Notes: a model not told the origin generated them from the letters alone. A stretch of 38,919 nt of DNA from Deltaproteobacteria bacterium (GCA_016935665.1 JAFGQN010000120.1:1-38919); one strand, 5' to 3'; numbered from the stretch's first letter, positions 7,835-15,520 are shown. Numbers and translations: made by a program.

Positions 7835-9019
7835 ATGCATTCTGAACTCGCTTTTTTTGAGAAGGTGGCTATCGTCACCAATGCGATATTAACACTATTA
7901 AGCTCCATTTTTACGTGGGAAGGACTTTCATATTGTGGGGCGGCATCCAATTTTCAGGCATTTCTTCGTGTTGCCGGTGCCGCATTGATCTCCATCGTTT
8001 CATGGTGGTGGTACTTCAAATATTTTCCTAGCGCGACTTCTAAACAACGTGGAGTTATGTCTGTCGGTATAGTCGGAGTTTCTGTTTTGATGATCAGCTT
8101 ATCGTCAGTTTACGGCGCGGTTGGCTTAAGCGCGGAGCGCCTGACAAAAATTCATTTGCAAGAGAATTTAAAAGCCATCGAGGAAATTCGGGACGAACTT
8201 ATTAAAAGGCGACGTGGAATTGAAGAAATTAAAAGTACTTTAGAAAATGGAAAACAAGCATTCGTTACCTTTTCTGAGCAGGAAAAGAATGGACTGATCA
8301 CTGGAAGGCGTGGCAAAGCGAGGGCTGTTAAGAGTTTAAGAGGTCTTGTGAAGGGATTTGATACTATTATCGAATCCATTGAGGATTATACCGCAGAAAC
8401 TGATCTACTTGAGCAAAAATCCCAAGCACTAAGTAGACAGCTAGCGAGTGTAATCGAAGGAGAATTGTCGATTCTAGAAAAGAGCCAACAGGCGCAAGTT
8501 TTGTTTAATCGCATAAACGCGACATTTACATCAATGCAAAAGAGCCCAGCAATCGATAATTGGATACAGAACATTGACAGCATTTTTTTGATAGATTCAG
8601 AGAAAACAGAAGTCCTTTCAAAGAGCTTATCCACGCCATTGCGGAAAGTAAAAGGCAGCCTGTTGGATCAAATCCAAAGCATGCCGAAAGTTGATGAGGT
8701 GGTTTTACAAAGGTTTGTTACCCTTGACAGCCTTCAATTGCTTATCAGGTATGCACATCTTTCGTTTGCCGAAATAATTGGAATTTTGTCTACAGACGTT
8801 TTGGCTAATTTAGCTTCATTGGCCGGGCTCGTTTTCCTGCATGCGCGCTTCAAAGAGAGTTCAAGTAACAGTTCTTCAATTAACGAAAATGAGGATTCAT
8901 ATGGGCAACGTGCCGCTTCAGATAAAGACTCTAATCAAATCCCAGAGTGGCTTGAGAAAAGAATTGCTGAGCAAGTCGAACGAAAGTCAAAAGGCAATAA
9001 GAAAGGAAAAGCCGCCTGA
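7835..9019 (+). CDS. Unknown multi-pass membrane protein with coiled coil
   Basis: A 394-residue protein with three N-terminal membrane segments (about 10-30, 42-62, 73-97), a long charged coiled-coil-like region (about 100-225) and a fourth hydrophobic segment (about 308-336), followed by a polar, lysine-rich tail. The layout recalls DUF4407-like or stalk-forming membrane proteins, but I cannot assign a family. It has the best ribosome-binding site of the cassette (GAGGAGGTGA just before ATG 7835). Its 3' end overlaps the ATPase frame by about 120 bases. It is a candidate partner of the ATPase in a membrane channel or tether. Confidence 0.68.
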   Translation: MHSELAFFEKVAIVTNAILTLLSSIFTWEGLSYCGAASNFQAFLRVAGAALISIVSWWWYFKYFPSATSKQRGVMSVGIVGVSVLMISLSSVYGAVGLSAERLTKIHLQENLKAIEEIRDELIKRRRGIEEIKSTLENGKQAFVTFSEQEKNGLITGRRGKARAVKSLRGLVKGFDTIIESIEDYTAETDLLEQKSQALSRQLASVIEGELSILEKSQQAQVLFNRINATFTSMQKSPAIDNWIQNIDSIFLIDSEKTEVLSKSLSTPLRKVKGSLLDQIQSMPKVDEVVLQRFVTLDSLQLLIRYAHLSFAEIIGILSTDVLANLASLAGLVFLHARFKESSSNSSSINENEDSYGQRAASDKDSNQIPEWLEKRIAEQVERKSKGNKKGKAA

Positions 9020-11345
9020 GAGCGACCGGATTTATTTGGGAGAGACTGAGGATAAGCAAATGTTTTACATCACGTGGGAAATGATTCGGCGGCACTTTCA
9101 AATGCTTGGCATTACTGGCTGCGGGAAGACTTTCTTGGCGTTGGCGATGATTTATCAAGGGATTTTGCTCGGTAAGAATTTGGTCGTTATAGACCCTCTG
9201 GGAACACTTTTCAGGCAAGCAAAATCCTTTGTTCGATATTTGTACTCGCAGCTTACAGTGATGACGCGGACGCGGTATCCCAAGTACAACCAGCAAATTC
9301 TTGCTGAACGTGACTATTTGGTCGGTCGTATGCTCTTCCAGAGTTTTGTAAATAACGACCTCTGTGGTTTTAAACTTGGGGCATTGGCTACGAGTGCAAG
9401 ATTCGACGCTGAAGCAGTGACCGATATAGTTATAAAAGCGTTCGCTCGCGCGACAGACGGTAATCTTGCTGAACAACTCCGTCGGGTGCAAGTAATGCGT
9501 GCTGCCTTATCATTAACGGCGTTTGCTGGGGGCGCTCTAACAGATGCGCCGTTACTACTCATGAAGTCCGGCGAAGAAATAGTCAAATTTATCGACGGTC
9601 TTGTGATTAATGCGAAGCGAGCAGGGCGACCCTTAAATCTTGAATATGTACGCATGTACATGAACGAGTATTTTGTGGCCTTGCAGGACAGACAGCGAAA
9701 TGACCTTGTTGCGTCTACCTATACGGCGTTTGGGCCCCTTCTCGGAAAGAGTAAGCTTTTCAACTGGTTGAATTCACCCATTGGGAATCTTCATTTTGAG
9801 CGTGTGTGCGATGTACGCGGTGTTTGCTTTTTTTGTGAAATTCCTAGGAATCTCGGCTTGCAGGAACAACGCGTTGCCGGAGCATTGGTGCTTGAGTGGG
9901 TGAAGCAGGTCTGTATGAGCCGTAAAAACCCTCAAGAAAATCCTGTGGTGTATTTGATTGTGGATGAGGCGCATTTGATCATGGACGTTGAGATGGGTAT
10001 AGATTCCGCCACGGTCAGAAACTACAATTTGTCCATGACATATATGGGGCAAAGTACGGCTCAATTTCTGGATGAATCTGGTAACGATATGTTGCTCCAA
10101 AATCTCACCCAAAATACATGGACGAAAATATACTTCACGCTCGGTTCATATGATGGTGAGAAGTTGGCCAAGGAAATTTTTCAGCCTCGTGGAGAGATGG
10201 AAAAAGCTCCCCAGAATACCATCACGAATTCTCATCAAGAGAGTTATGCGCAAAGTATCACGGAATCAGTCAGTCGGGCTATAGGAGAAGCGAATGCCCA
10301 TTCTGATGGAACGACCATTTCTTTTGGTGAGGGACAGGTATATGCCGTTGCCGTTAATAATGGTCATGGCTATGTGCATTCCGAGGGGCATGCCATCTCA
10401 GTGGGAGAAACGGACTCCGAAGTCTTTGCAAAATCAGAGACGTTGGGCACGACTTTGGTTCAAACAAAAACCAAAGGAGAAAGCTCAGGTACTGCAGATG
10501 CCCATGGAACAGCTGTTTCCAACGGGACGATGGAATCGTCGGGGCAAGGGAATTCAACAAATTTTGGTGAAGCCTCTTCTCAGAATCTTTTTTATAGCTT
10601 CAATGACGGAAGAAGCGTGAAGACCGGAATGATTGATGCCGGTATGGGAGGGGTACAAATGAGTACTGGCAATGGGGAATCTTCCGCTAAAAATTCAGGT
10701 ACAAGCGATTCAACAATGCACAGCACGGCGACCAGTTTTCAGAAGGCTGCTTCGGATGTGCTGTCCGCGACTAAAAGTAGGATGTCCTCCCGTGGAGAAG
10801 CGGTAGGAGTAAATAAGGGGACGTCGAAAACGACTGCAAAAGGAAAGGCATGGTCGAAAACGACCGGCAAATCTCTTGCCGATGCCTTTTCAATCATTGA
10901 AAGCTTGATGCGGTCAATCAGTCATTCTGTCTCGGTATCAGAAGCTCGAAGTCAGAGTGATACGGAGACGCATTCTGAAACCAATACCAAGTCATTCGGT
11001 ACGTCTACCACCCGTGGTCATAGCGATAGCGTCAGTGTGGCTACCAGCACACCCTATATGAATCTTTCTGAAGAAGCGGTTGTTCGTGGGTATAAACTGT
11101 CATCGTTACCTGCCAGACATGCATACGTATTAACGAAACATGACAATCAAGTGAGGAAGATTAAGACTTTGGATTTGCCGACGTCGTGGGAGCTTCCGTT
11201 TAAAAGTGAGAAACTGGAACGTCAATTTGAAGAAGCCATTCGGCCTGAGCCAGTTGTTGTTCCTGAAAAGAATTTATTTGAGCGTATCGAAGATGAAAAA
11301 CATCGCCAGTTTCAAAAACTGGAAAAACCGAAAGGATTTCAGTGA
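8901..11345 (+). CDS. VirD4/TraG/HerA-like P-loop ATPase with Ser/Gly/Thr-rich region
   Basis: A protein of about 814 residues. Walker A is GITGCGKT (about residues 70-77), Walker B is VVYLIVDEAH (about 348-357), and a sensor-like MGQSTAQFLDE follows, the arrangement of type IV coupling proteins and HerA/FtsK-related DNA translocases. The TM helices typical of VirD4 are absent here; membrane proteins are encoded just upstream. From about residue 445 to 715 the sequence is unusual: Ser, Gly, Thr, His and Ala-rich, with repeated SxSxGE-like runs, ending in a normal C-terminal region with YKLSSLPARHAYV. Start choice is uncertain: the frame is open from ATG 8841, and 8889 or 8901 are alternatives; the ATPase domain begins near 9024. 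It is likely to move DNA across the envelope or act with the Replic_Relax protein that follows. Confidence 0.85.
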   Translation: MGNVPLQIKTLIKSQSGLRKELLSKSNESQKAIRKEKPPESDRIYLGETEDKQMFYITWEMIRRHFQMLGITGCGKTFLALAMIYQGILLGKNLVVIDPLGTLFRQAKSFVRYLYSQLTVMTRTRYPKYNQQILAERDYLVGRMLFQSFVNNDLCGFKLGALATSARFDAEAVTDIVIKAFARATDGNLAEQLRRVQVMRAALSLTAFAGGALTDAPLLLMKSGEEIVKFIDGLVINAKRAGRPLNLEYVRMYMNEYFVALQDRQRNDLVASTYTAFGPLLGKSKLFNWLNSPIGNLHFERVCDVRGVCFFCEIPRNLGLQEQRVAGALVLEWVKQVCMSRKNPQENPVVYLIVDEAHLIMDVEMGIDSATVRNYNLSMTYMGQSTAQFLDESGNDMLLQNLTQNTWTKIYFTLGSYDGEKLAKEIFQPRGEMEKAPQNTITNSHQESYAQSITESVSRAIGEANAHSDGTTISFGEGQVYAVAVNNGHGYVHSEGHAISVGETDSEVFAKSETLGTTLVQTKTKGESSGTADAHGTAVSNGTMESSGQGNSTNFGEASSQNLFYSFNDGRSVKTGMIDAGMGGVQMSTGNGESSAKNSGTSDSTMHSTATSFQKAASDVLSATKSRMSSRGEAVGVNKGTSKTTAKGKAWSKTTGKSLADAFSIIESLMRSISHSVSVSEARSQSDTETHSETNTKSFGTSTTRGHSDSVSVATSTPYMNLSEEAVVRGYKLSSLPARHAYVLTKHDNQVRKIKTLDLPTSWELPFKSEKLERQFEEAIRPEPVVVPEKNLFERIEDEKHRQFQKLEKPKGFQ

Positions 11346-12280
11346 TGGCACGCGTTCAGGGCGACAATATTCTTTTGGTTGGTCTGTTCGAGCATCGTTA
11401 TTTACGTAGTGGCCAGCTTGCACTGTATAGCGGTAGGAGCGGCCCTGTCGTGAGAAGACGCATGAATGAACTGATTCGTTTGAAGTTGGTGATAGCGCTT
11501 GAGAGAGAGCCGATGCACGAAGTAGTTTATGCGCTTACGGTGAAGGGATATGACTGTGTTGGAGAGTTTCTGGAACTTGAAGGCAGTCTTGCGTTCTCGT
11601 CTTCTACATCCAAATCTGCTGAAACCATGTACTTGCAGCATACGTTGCTTTGTAATGACATCCGTATCGCCTTTGCACACGCTTTGACGAGTCATCCTAA
11701 TGTGGGGATGTTTGAAAGTATCCCAGAGTGGCGCATTGCAGAGAGTAAGGCAAGGAAACCGGCTCAGAAGTATGTATTGGCCGAGGATTTCAAATCCAAG
11801 TTGGGTGATAAAAAACGAACAGTTCGATTTCGACCGGATTGTTTGCAGGTGCTGTATGCCAAAACTCAAGGGTTGGATTATCGCGCAGCCTATTTTGTAG
11901 AGGCGGATAGGTCATCTCAGCCTTATTATCGGATTCGGGAAAAGTATTTCTCGTATATGATTTATTTCTCAGAACGGCGCTTTACGACGACATGGAAATC
12001 ACAAATCATGCGAGTGCTGTTCGTTATTGCCCGAGGAAACCCTGAGCGACGCATTCATAGAATGCAGGAAGAATTACTTTTCACCGTGAAGAAGTTCGGG
12101 GCTGACATCCTTCCCGATAAATCTCAGCAGGAAGAGTTCTTGAAGTGCTTTCGGTTTTGTTGTGCCAGTGAGCTGAGTACGGAAACTGTCATCGATAATC
12201 CAATCTGGCGTGATTGGCGTAATGTTCCCATCGCTATTTACAAACCATCGCAACGTAAAACGGAGAGTAAAAGTGCGTAG
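11345..12280 (+). CDS. Replic_Relax (replication-relaxation) family protein
   Basis: A 311-residue protein. Residues 8-75 form a winged helix (LFEHRYLRSGQLALY; VRRRMNELIRLKLV; VYALTVKGYD). The signature YFVEADRSSQPYYRIREKYF near residues 185-205 resembles the E.D...K nuclease-like core typical of the Replic_Relax family, which is common on conjugative plasmids and integrative elements and is proposed to act in replication or mobilisation. TGATG stop-start overlap with the ATPase gene and an AAAGGA ribosome site indicate tight coupling. The partner ATPase immediately upstream suggests a DNA-processing plus DNA-pumping pair. The biochemical activity of the family is not firmly established. Confidence 0.82.
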   Translation: MARVQGDNILLVGLFEHRYLRSGQLALYSGRSGPVVRRRMNELIRLKLVIALEREPMHEVVYALTVKGYDCVGEFLELEGSLAFSSSTSKSAETMYLQHTLLCNDIRIAFAHALTSHPNVGMFESIPEWRIAESKARKPAQKYVLAEDFKSKLGDKKRTVRFRPDCLQVLYAKTQGLDYRAAYFVEADRSSQPYYRIREKYFSYMIYFSERRFTTTWKSQIMRVLFVIARGNPERRIHRMQEELLFTVKKFGADILPDKSQQEEFLKCFRFCCASELSTETVIDNPIWRDWRNVPIAIYKPSQRKTESKSA

Positions 12281-12410
12281 GAATTTCAATATATCTACGG
12301 TTCTGTGTTTTTTTAACATGCTTCGAAAAACGGATTCTTGTTTAGGAAGATTGGCTCATTGTCTTCACAACCTGTTTGGCTGGGGTTTTATTTTTGTAAT
12401 TTATAATATT

Positions 12411-12608
12411 ATGAAAATTGCAGCATCCCCAATTGATATGGTCTGCTTGGAATGTCATTCCACGGATTGTATCTCCCAAATCTTTGATTCCGAAATACAT
12501 GGTGTCGACGAGTATGCTCGTTGTATGCGCTGTGGAAGCTACGACATCGCGTACCGTGATACTGCGGTGTTCGATGAATTGTGGCTTCGTGGAGTGATTA
12601 AATGTTAG
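12411..12608 (+). CDS. Small double-CxxC (zinc-ribbon-like) protein
   Basis: A 65-residue protein with CLEC near residue 11 and CMRC near residue 41, spaced as in zinc-ribbon folds, plus two further Cys. The same frame is open upstream to 12318 or beyond, where a hydrophobic stretch would be added, so a longer form of about 97 residues is possible. Neither start has a Shine-Dalgarno. The stop overlaps the ATG of the next gene, suggesting coupling. Possible roles include DNA binding or protein scaffolding. Confidence 0.5.
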   Translation: MKIAASPIDMVCLECHSTDCISQIFDSEIHGVDEYARCMRCGSYDIAYRDTAVFDELWLRGVIKC

Positions 12609-13303
12609 GAAACACGGAATTTTTATCATTGGAGAGAAGAGTAGGGCTTACCAGCCGCTATGGCAGGTTCTTTTGGCATGAGCCGATTTCCAAGCAGATT
12701 CGTTTGGAAGCGTCACTCCCTATGGAGTCTGATACGGCCTTACTCTTTTTTCCGGTGATTTCTAGCGTTCCTCAATGGTCTGAATTGTCAATTGTACATC
12801 GCAAGATGCTTTACGATTCTATTGCAGATTTCAAGGAATGTTTGGCGAGCACTTGTTTGCTTGCAGGTACTGCTTGCGTTTGTGTTTGGTTTTGTTGTCA
12901 GGAACGTGCCTTTTGTTTCAGAAGGTACGTTTCTGACCATATGGTCGGAGTTTTATTATTAACTCTAATTCCTATGAGTACAAAACCATACCGAGTCTTA
13001 ACAGCAGACTCAGGCTTCCAAATTGGAAGAGCTTTCGTCAATAAGGATGGAAGTATTAACGTGGATTTCTTCGGATTTCCCGTTGATGGTCGATTTTCGA
13101 TTCACAACATCGAGAACGATTTTTCCAATGAAGAACGCTTGAATGCTTTCACCGTTGTAGAAAGCAAAGGCCATAATTATTGGCATCATGTCGGGAAAGC
13201 GTATGCTATCCACGAGCATGGTTCCATCGAAGGCCTGCTTTCTGCAATACCAGCGAATGGCGTTATTACCATTCGCAGACAGAAGCAAAATGTTGAGGCT
13301 TAA
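12602..13303 (+). CDS. Unknown protein with C-terminal NKDGSINV-type domain
   Basis: The frame is open for 233 codons from an ATG overlapping the previous stop. The C-terminal 110 residues (from an internal ATG at 12974, MSTKPYRV) look like an independent small beta-rich protein: IGRAFVNKDGSINVDFFGFP recalls short proteins found on integrative elements, of unknown function. The preceding part (about residues 80-124) is Cys-rich and hydrophobic and less convincing as coding sequence. Either one fused gene or two genes are possible. A strong terminator follows the stop by 20 bases, so this ends the cassette. Confidence 0.55.
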   Translation: MLGNTEFLSLERRVGLTSRYGRFFWHEPISKQIRLEASLPMESDTALLFFPVISSVPQWSELSIVHRKMLYDSIADFKECLASTCLLAGTACVCVWFCCQERAFCFRRYVSDHMVGVLLLTLIPMSTKPYRVLTADSGFQIGRAFVNKDGSINVDFFGFPVDGRFSIHNIENDFSNEERLNAFTVVESKGHNYWHHVGKAYAIHEHGSIEGLLSAIPANGVITIRRQKQNVEA

Positions 13304-13322
13304 ATCACAGCGCAAGTTGGTT

Positions 13323-13374
13323 GGAGCAGTGGATACTTTTTGGGTATTCACTGCTCCGCTTCTTTTTGTTTCTT
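13323..13374 (+). terminator. Strong intrinsic terminator of the island cassette
   Basis: A 14-bp stem (13323-13336 pairs with 13344-13357, one G-T wobble), a 7-base loop, and then the T-rich tract CTTCTTTTTGTTTCTT. It follows the stop codon at 13303 and closes the gene run started at 3612. Confidence 0.85.
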
Positions 13375-13428
13375 ACCCGTGCCACACAGGCGCAGATAAG
13401 GTATTTTATTTTTCTAACCGGAATTATT

Positions 13429-13605
13429 ATGCATTGCTCCATTTCAATGGCGCTGTTTATTGGCGGCGCTTTCTGGATGGCGACTGCTGTCCTTGGTCTA
13501 CGTATTTCCAAGCCTCCTCGCGCACCTCAGCGAAGGAAGCAGAAGAAAATGACGGTACCACGCGTTACACCTCAAAAATCACGGTTCTGGGAGATTTCTG
13601 CCTAA
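13429..13605 (+). CDS. Possible small membrane protein, 58 aa
   Basis: A short frame with one hydrophobic segment (MALFIGGAFWMATAVLGL) and a very basic tail (RAPQRRKQKK). CCGGA precedes the ATG. The one-helix-plus-basic-tail layout is plausible for a real small membrane protein, but there is no further support. An overlapping frame on the same strand (from 13188 through to 14036) also lacks stops, so the assignment is tentative. Confidence 0.35.
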   Translation: MHCSISMALFIGGAFWMATAVLGLRISKPPRAPQRRKQKKMTVPRVTPQKSRFWEISA

Positions 13606-13678
13606 AAGGTATGAGGGGAATGAAGACGTTGTTTTTATCCTCTCTACCACTCGTCTGTGTTGTACGGTTTAGCCGAAT

Positions 13679-13700
13679 CAAAGACAATGCATGGTCTTTG
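13679..13700. promoter_or_regulatory. 22-bp near-perfect palindrome, operator-like
   Basis: CAAAGAC and GTCTTTG arms with an inner ATGCAT core; only one base pair of the eleven does not match. This symmetry and size is typical of a dimeric repressor operator. It lies about 350 bases upstream of the excisionase gene. Confidence 0.5.
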
Positions 13701-13952
13701 GTGTCCATAGATTACATTTTGGAAAAAGCCGAGTTAAGCGTTGCACGCTTCTTTCATGTTGGATGTCGTATTGCTGACGTTCGCAAGTTCTTGATGGTGA
13801 TTTGGCCAGACCATTATTTGCGCAATGTTGAGCACATAGTGACCACAACTGAGAGAGACTTAAGTCCTTTGGGCGCAGCTGACCTTGGTCTCGGTAATAC
13901 CAGAATGCAGAGCTGCTTCAGCTCAGGTGCGGACTTATTTCTAAGTCTTGCC

Positions 13953-13981
13953 GGAACAGGGAGATACTTTCTCCCTGTTCC
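13953..13981 (+). terminator. 12-bp perfect hairpin, possible terminator
   Basis: GGAACAGGGAGA pairs perfectly with TCTCCCTGTTCC around a TACTT loop. The following bases are AT-rich (CGCTTTATTCTTTATTTATT) but without an immediate T-run. It may insulate the xis-int pair or encode the 3' end of a small RNA. Confidence 0.5.
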
Positions 13982-14048
13982 AACGCTTTATTCTTTATTT
14001 ATTAGGGATAGTGAGAATCTGATAATTCAATTTTAGTGCGAGGAAAAA

Positions 14049-14282
14049 ATGCGTAAATGCGGCGACAATATCGATAGTCCTTGGTTAAATGCTGACCAAG
14101 CGTTCGAATACTTGGCAATGCCGTCGCGTAAAGCGTTGTATGAGGCGGTCAGGCGAGGAGATATACCAGCGTATCGTATTGGCCGCCGGTTGCGATTTCA
14201 TCGCTTGGAATTGGATGAATTCCTGAAAAACCACAGATTGTATGAACCGCATTCCTTTGATTTCGCTTCTGTGATATCTTAG
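14049..14282 (+). CDS. Excisionase-like helix-turn-helix protein
   Basis: A 77-residue protein of the MerR-like HTH_17/excisionase type. The characteristic pattern is visible: WLNADQAFEYLAMPSRKALYEAVRRG (helix-turn-helix), then IPAYRIGRRLRFHRLELDEFL (wing plus final helix). GAGGA lies just upstream of the ATG. It directly precedes the integrase gene, the usual place for a recombination directionality factor. It may also regulate the integrase. The tail of about 15 residues after the HTH is not conserved. Confidence 0.85.
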   Translation: MRKCGDNIDSPWLNADQAFEYLAMPSRKALYEAVRRGDIPAYRIGRRLRFHRLELDEFLKNHRLYEPHSFDFASVIS

Positions 14283-14321
14283 GCCCCGGTAACGCCCATC
14301 TGCTGGTTGGAAGGACATTTT

Positions 14322-15404
14322 ATGGGTGTTACGAAATATAAATCCAATACAGGAAAAGCTCTTTGGAAATTAGATACGTGGTTGACTTTGCCGGATGGAC
14401 GCCTGAAGCGTGTACGACAAAGCAAGATACCGACTAAGGAAATGGCGCTTACCTTGGAAGCGAAGCTGAAAGCTGAAGCCTTCGAGGGCAAATTCTTCGA
14501 TAAGGTTAAGACGGTGTCAGTCGAAAAGGTGTGGAAGAACTACGCTGACAAAGCCGAGCGGGATAATCGGGCGTGGGCGACAGACAAAGGTCGCGCGGCA
14601 CATCTGTTGGAGCATTTAGGCAAGATAACTGCAAATGCCCTTACAGAGAAGCATGTTGAGGATTATCGCAAAGCGCGATTCAGTGAAACGACATGCCGAG
14701 GTGGCGCACCGAAATCGGGAACTATTGACCGTGAGGTGGAGTTACTCAAGCGGATTTTGAACTACAGCGTTCGCACGAAATTACTTCAAACGAATCCCAT
14801 TGCTCATGTACCGCTGCTCAACAAACCGAATACACGAAAGCGTACATTGGATGAGGATGGCTTTGAGAAGCTTCTGGAAGTCGCTGATGACCATATCAAG
14901 CCGATTCTCATCGTTGCCTTTGATACCGGTATGCGGAAAGAGGAAATTCTTGGGTTGCGCTGGGAACAGGTTGATTTGGCTGATGGTCGGATTTTTCTCT
15001 ACGAGGAAGACACAAAGGCCCAACAGGCTCGGTTAATTCTGATGACTGGACGCGTTTTGGACACTTTGGAGGCGTTGCCGAGAGCATTGAGCGGATATGT
15101 GTTCATCAATCCCGAAACTGGAACTCGCTGGAGCTGTATAAAGAAGTCATGGAAAAGCGCTTTGAAGCGGGCAGGACTGGACGGCATGTGGTTTCACGAT
15201 ATGCGCCGAAGCTTTGTTTCCAATTCAAGACGGGTCGGTGTGCAGGAAAGTGTGGTCATGCGGATGTCCGGTCACAAGAGCCGGAAAGTCTTTGATAGAT
15301 ACAACATCGTTTCTGATGATGACCTAAAACAGGCGGTTCAGCTTATCGAGCAAAGTCGCCAAAAAGAAATCTCAACAGAAGAAAGCAAGGTAGCCGAGGC
15401 CTAA
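14322..15404 (+). CDS. Phage-type tyrosine integrase next to tRNA-fMet
   Basis: A 360-residue integrase with an N-terminal arm-binding-like region (residues 1-65), a SAM-like core-binding domain (about 68-170) and a catalytic domain. Catalytic residues: Arg in TGMRKEE, Lys in EDTKAQQ, HxxR as HDMRRSF, His in MSGHKSR, and Tyr in FDRYNIV. ATG 14322 is chosen because GGAAGGA lies 6 bases upstream. Its sequence type differs from the tandem recombinases at 1407 and 2606. The stop is about 115 bases from the 3' end of tRNA-fMet, so it most probably inserted the island there, with the preceding HTH protein as its directionality factor. Confidence 0.9.
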   Translation: MGVTKYKSNTGKALWKLDTWLTLPDGRLKRVRQSKIPTKEMALTLEAKLKAEAFEGKFFDKVKTVSVEKVWKNYADKAERDNRAWATDKGRAAHLLEHLGKITANALTEKHVEDYRKARFSETTCRGGAPKSGTIDREVELLKRILNYSVRTKLLQTNPIAHVPLLNKPNTRKRTLDEDGFEKLLEVADDHIKPILIVAFDTGMRKEEILGLRWEQVDLADGRIFLYEEDTKAQQARLILMTGRVLDTLEALPRALSGYVFINPETGTRWSCIKKSWKSALKRAGLDGMWFHDMRRSFVSNSRRVGVQESVVMRMSGHKSRKVFDRYNIVSDDDLKQAVQLIEQSRQKEISTEESKVAEA

Positions 15405-15424
15405 GGTTTTCTGTTCCTCGTGTT

Positions 15425-15471
15425 TTTGTAGACGCCTTTTGGACACTGCGTGTTATTTAGGGGTCTACAAA
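15425..15471. repeat. Inverted repeat TTTGTAGAC...GTCTACAAA near presumed att site
   Basis: Nine-base arms at 15425-15433 and 15463-15471 lie between the integrase stop and the tRNA. They could be integrase or excisionase arm sites. The 29-base spacer makes a functional RNA hairpin less likely. Confidence 0.45.
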
Positions 15472-15476
15472 GACGA

Positions 15477-15515
15477 AAGCCCCTCAGGCTAAGTACCTGA
15501 GAGGCTTAAGTTTTT
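15477..15515. terminator. Bidirectional terminator between integrase and tRNA-fMet
   Basis: A 12-bp stem with one mismatch (15477-15488 with 15496-15507) and a 7-base loop. On the plus strand it is followed by TTTTT at 15511-15515. On the minus strand it is followed by a looser CTTTCGTCTTT. It can end both integrase and tRNA transcripts. Confidence 0.7.
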
Positions 15516-15520
15516 GCATT

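Larger units (their letters stand above)
13606..14048. other. Mostly non-coding stretch with three inverted repeats
   Basis: No convincing gene is seen. One frame stays open to 14036, but its sequence has no recognisable domain and no ribosome site. The stretch holds a near-perfect 22-bp palindrome (13679-13700), a 6-bp stem GAGCTG-CTT-CAGCTC (13910-13924) and a 12-bp hairpin (13953-13981), just upstream of the excisionase and integrase genes. Candidate roles are operator region, oriT-like site or small RNA. Confidence 0.5.
1..15520. mobile_element. Integrated genomic island, left end outside window
   Basis: This interval carries three tyrosine recombinases, an excisionase-like HTH protein, a VirD4/TraG-like ATPase, a Replic_Relax protein, many unrecognised genes and a tRNA-Leu 3' fragment. 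It stops exactly at the 3' end of an intact tRNA-fMet gene, beyond which genes are ordinary housekeeping functions. The integrase lies next to that tRNA, the classic layout of tRNA-directed integrative elements. The base composition looks more AT-rich than to the right. The island may be composite: one element ending at the tRNA-Leu scar near 2482 and another running from there to 15520. I found no second copy of the tRNA-fMet 3' end in the window, so the far attachment site is presumably to the left. Confidence 0.7.

Noticed and set aside
9027-9036. 10-base match to the tRNA-fMet 3' end (GACCGGATTT) inside the ATPase gene
   Set aside because: Too short, and does not continue into the T-arm; probably chance. 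A similar 9-base match at 3845 is also rejected.
12402-12407. TATAAT directly before the double-CxxC gene
   Set aside because: Only four bases from the ATG and with no -35 at proper spacing, so it cannot be the promoter for that start.
13188-14036. Long frame overlapping the end of the gene at 12602 and running to 14036
   Set aside because: First part shadows another gene and a terminator; later part has no ribosome site or recognisable protein features.
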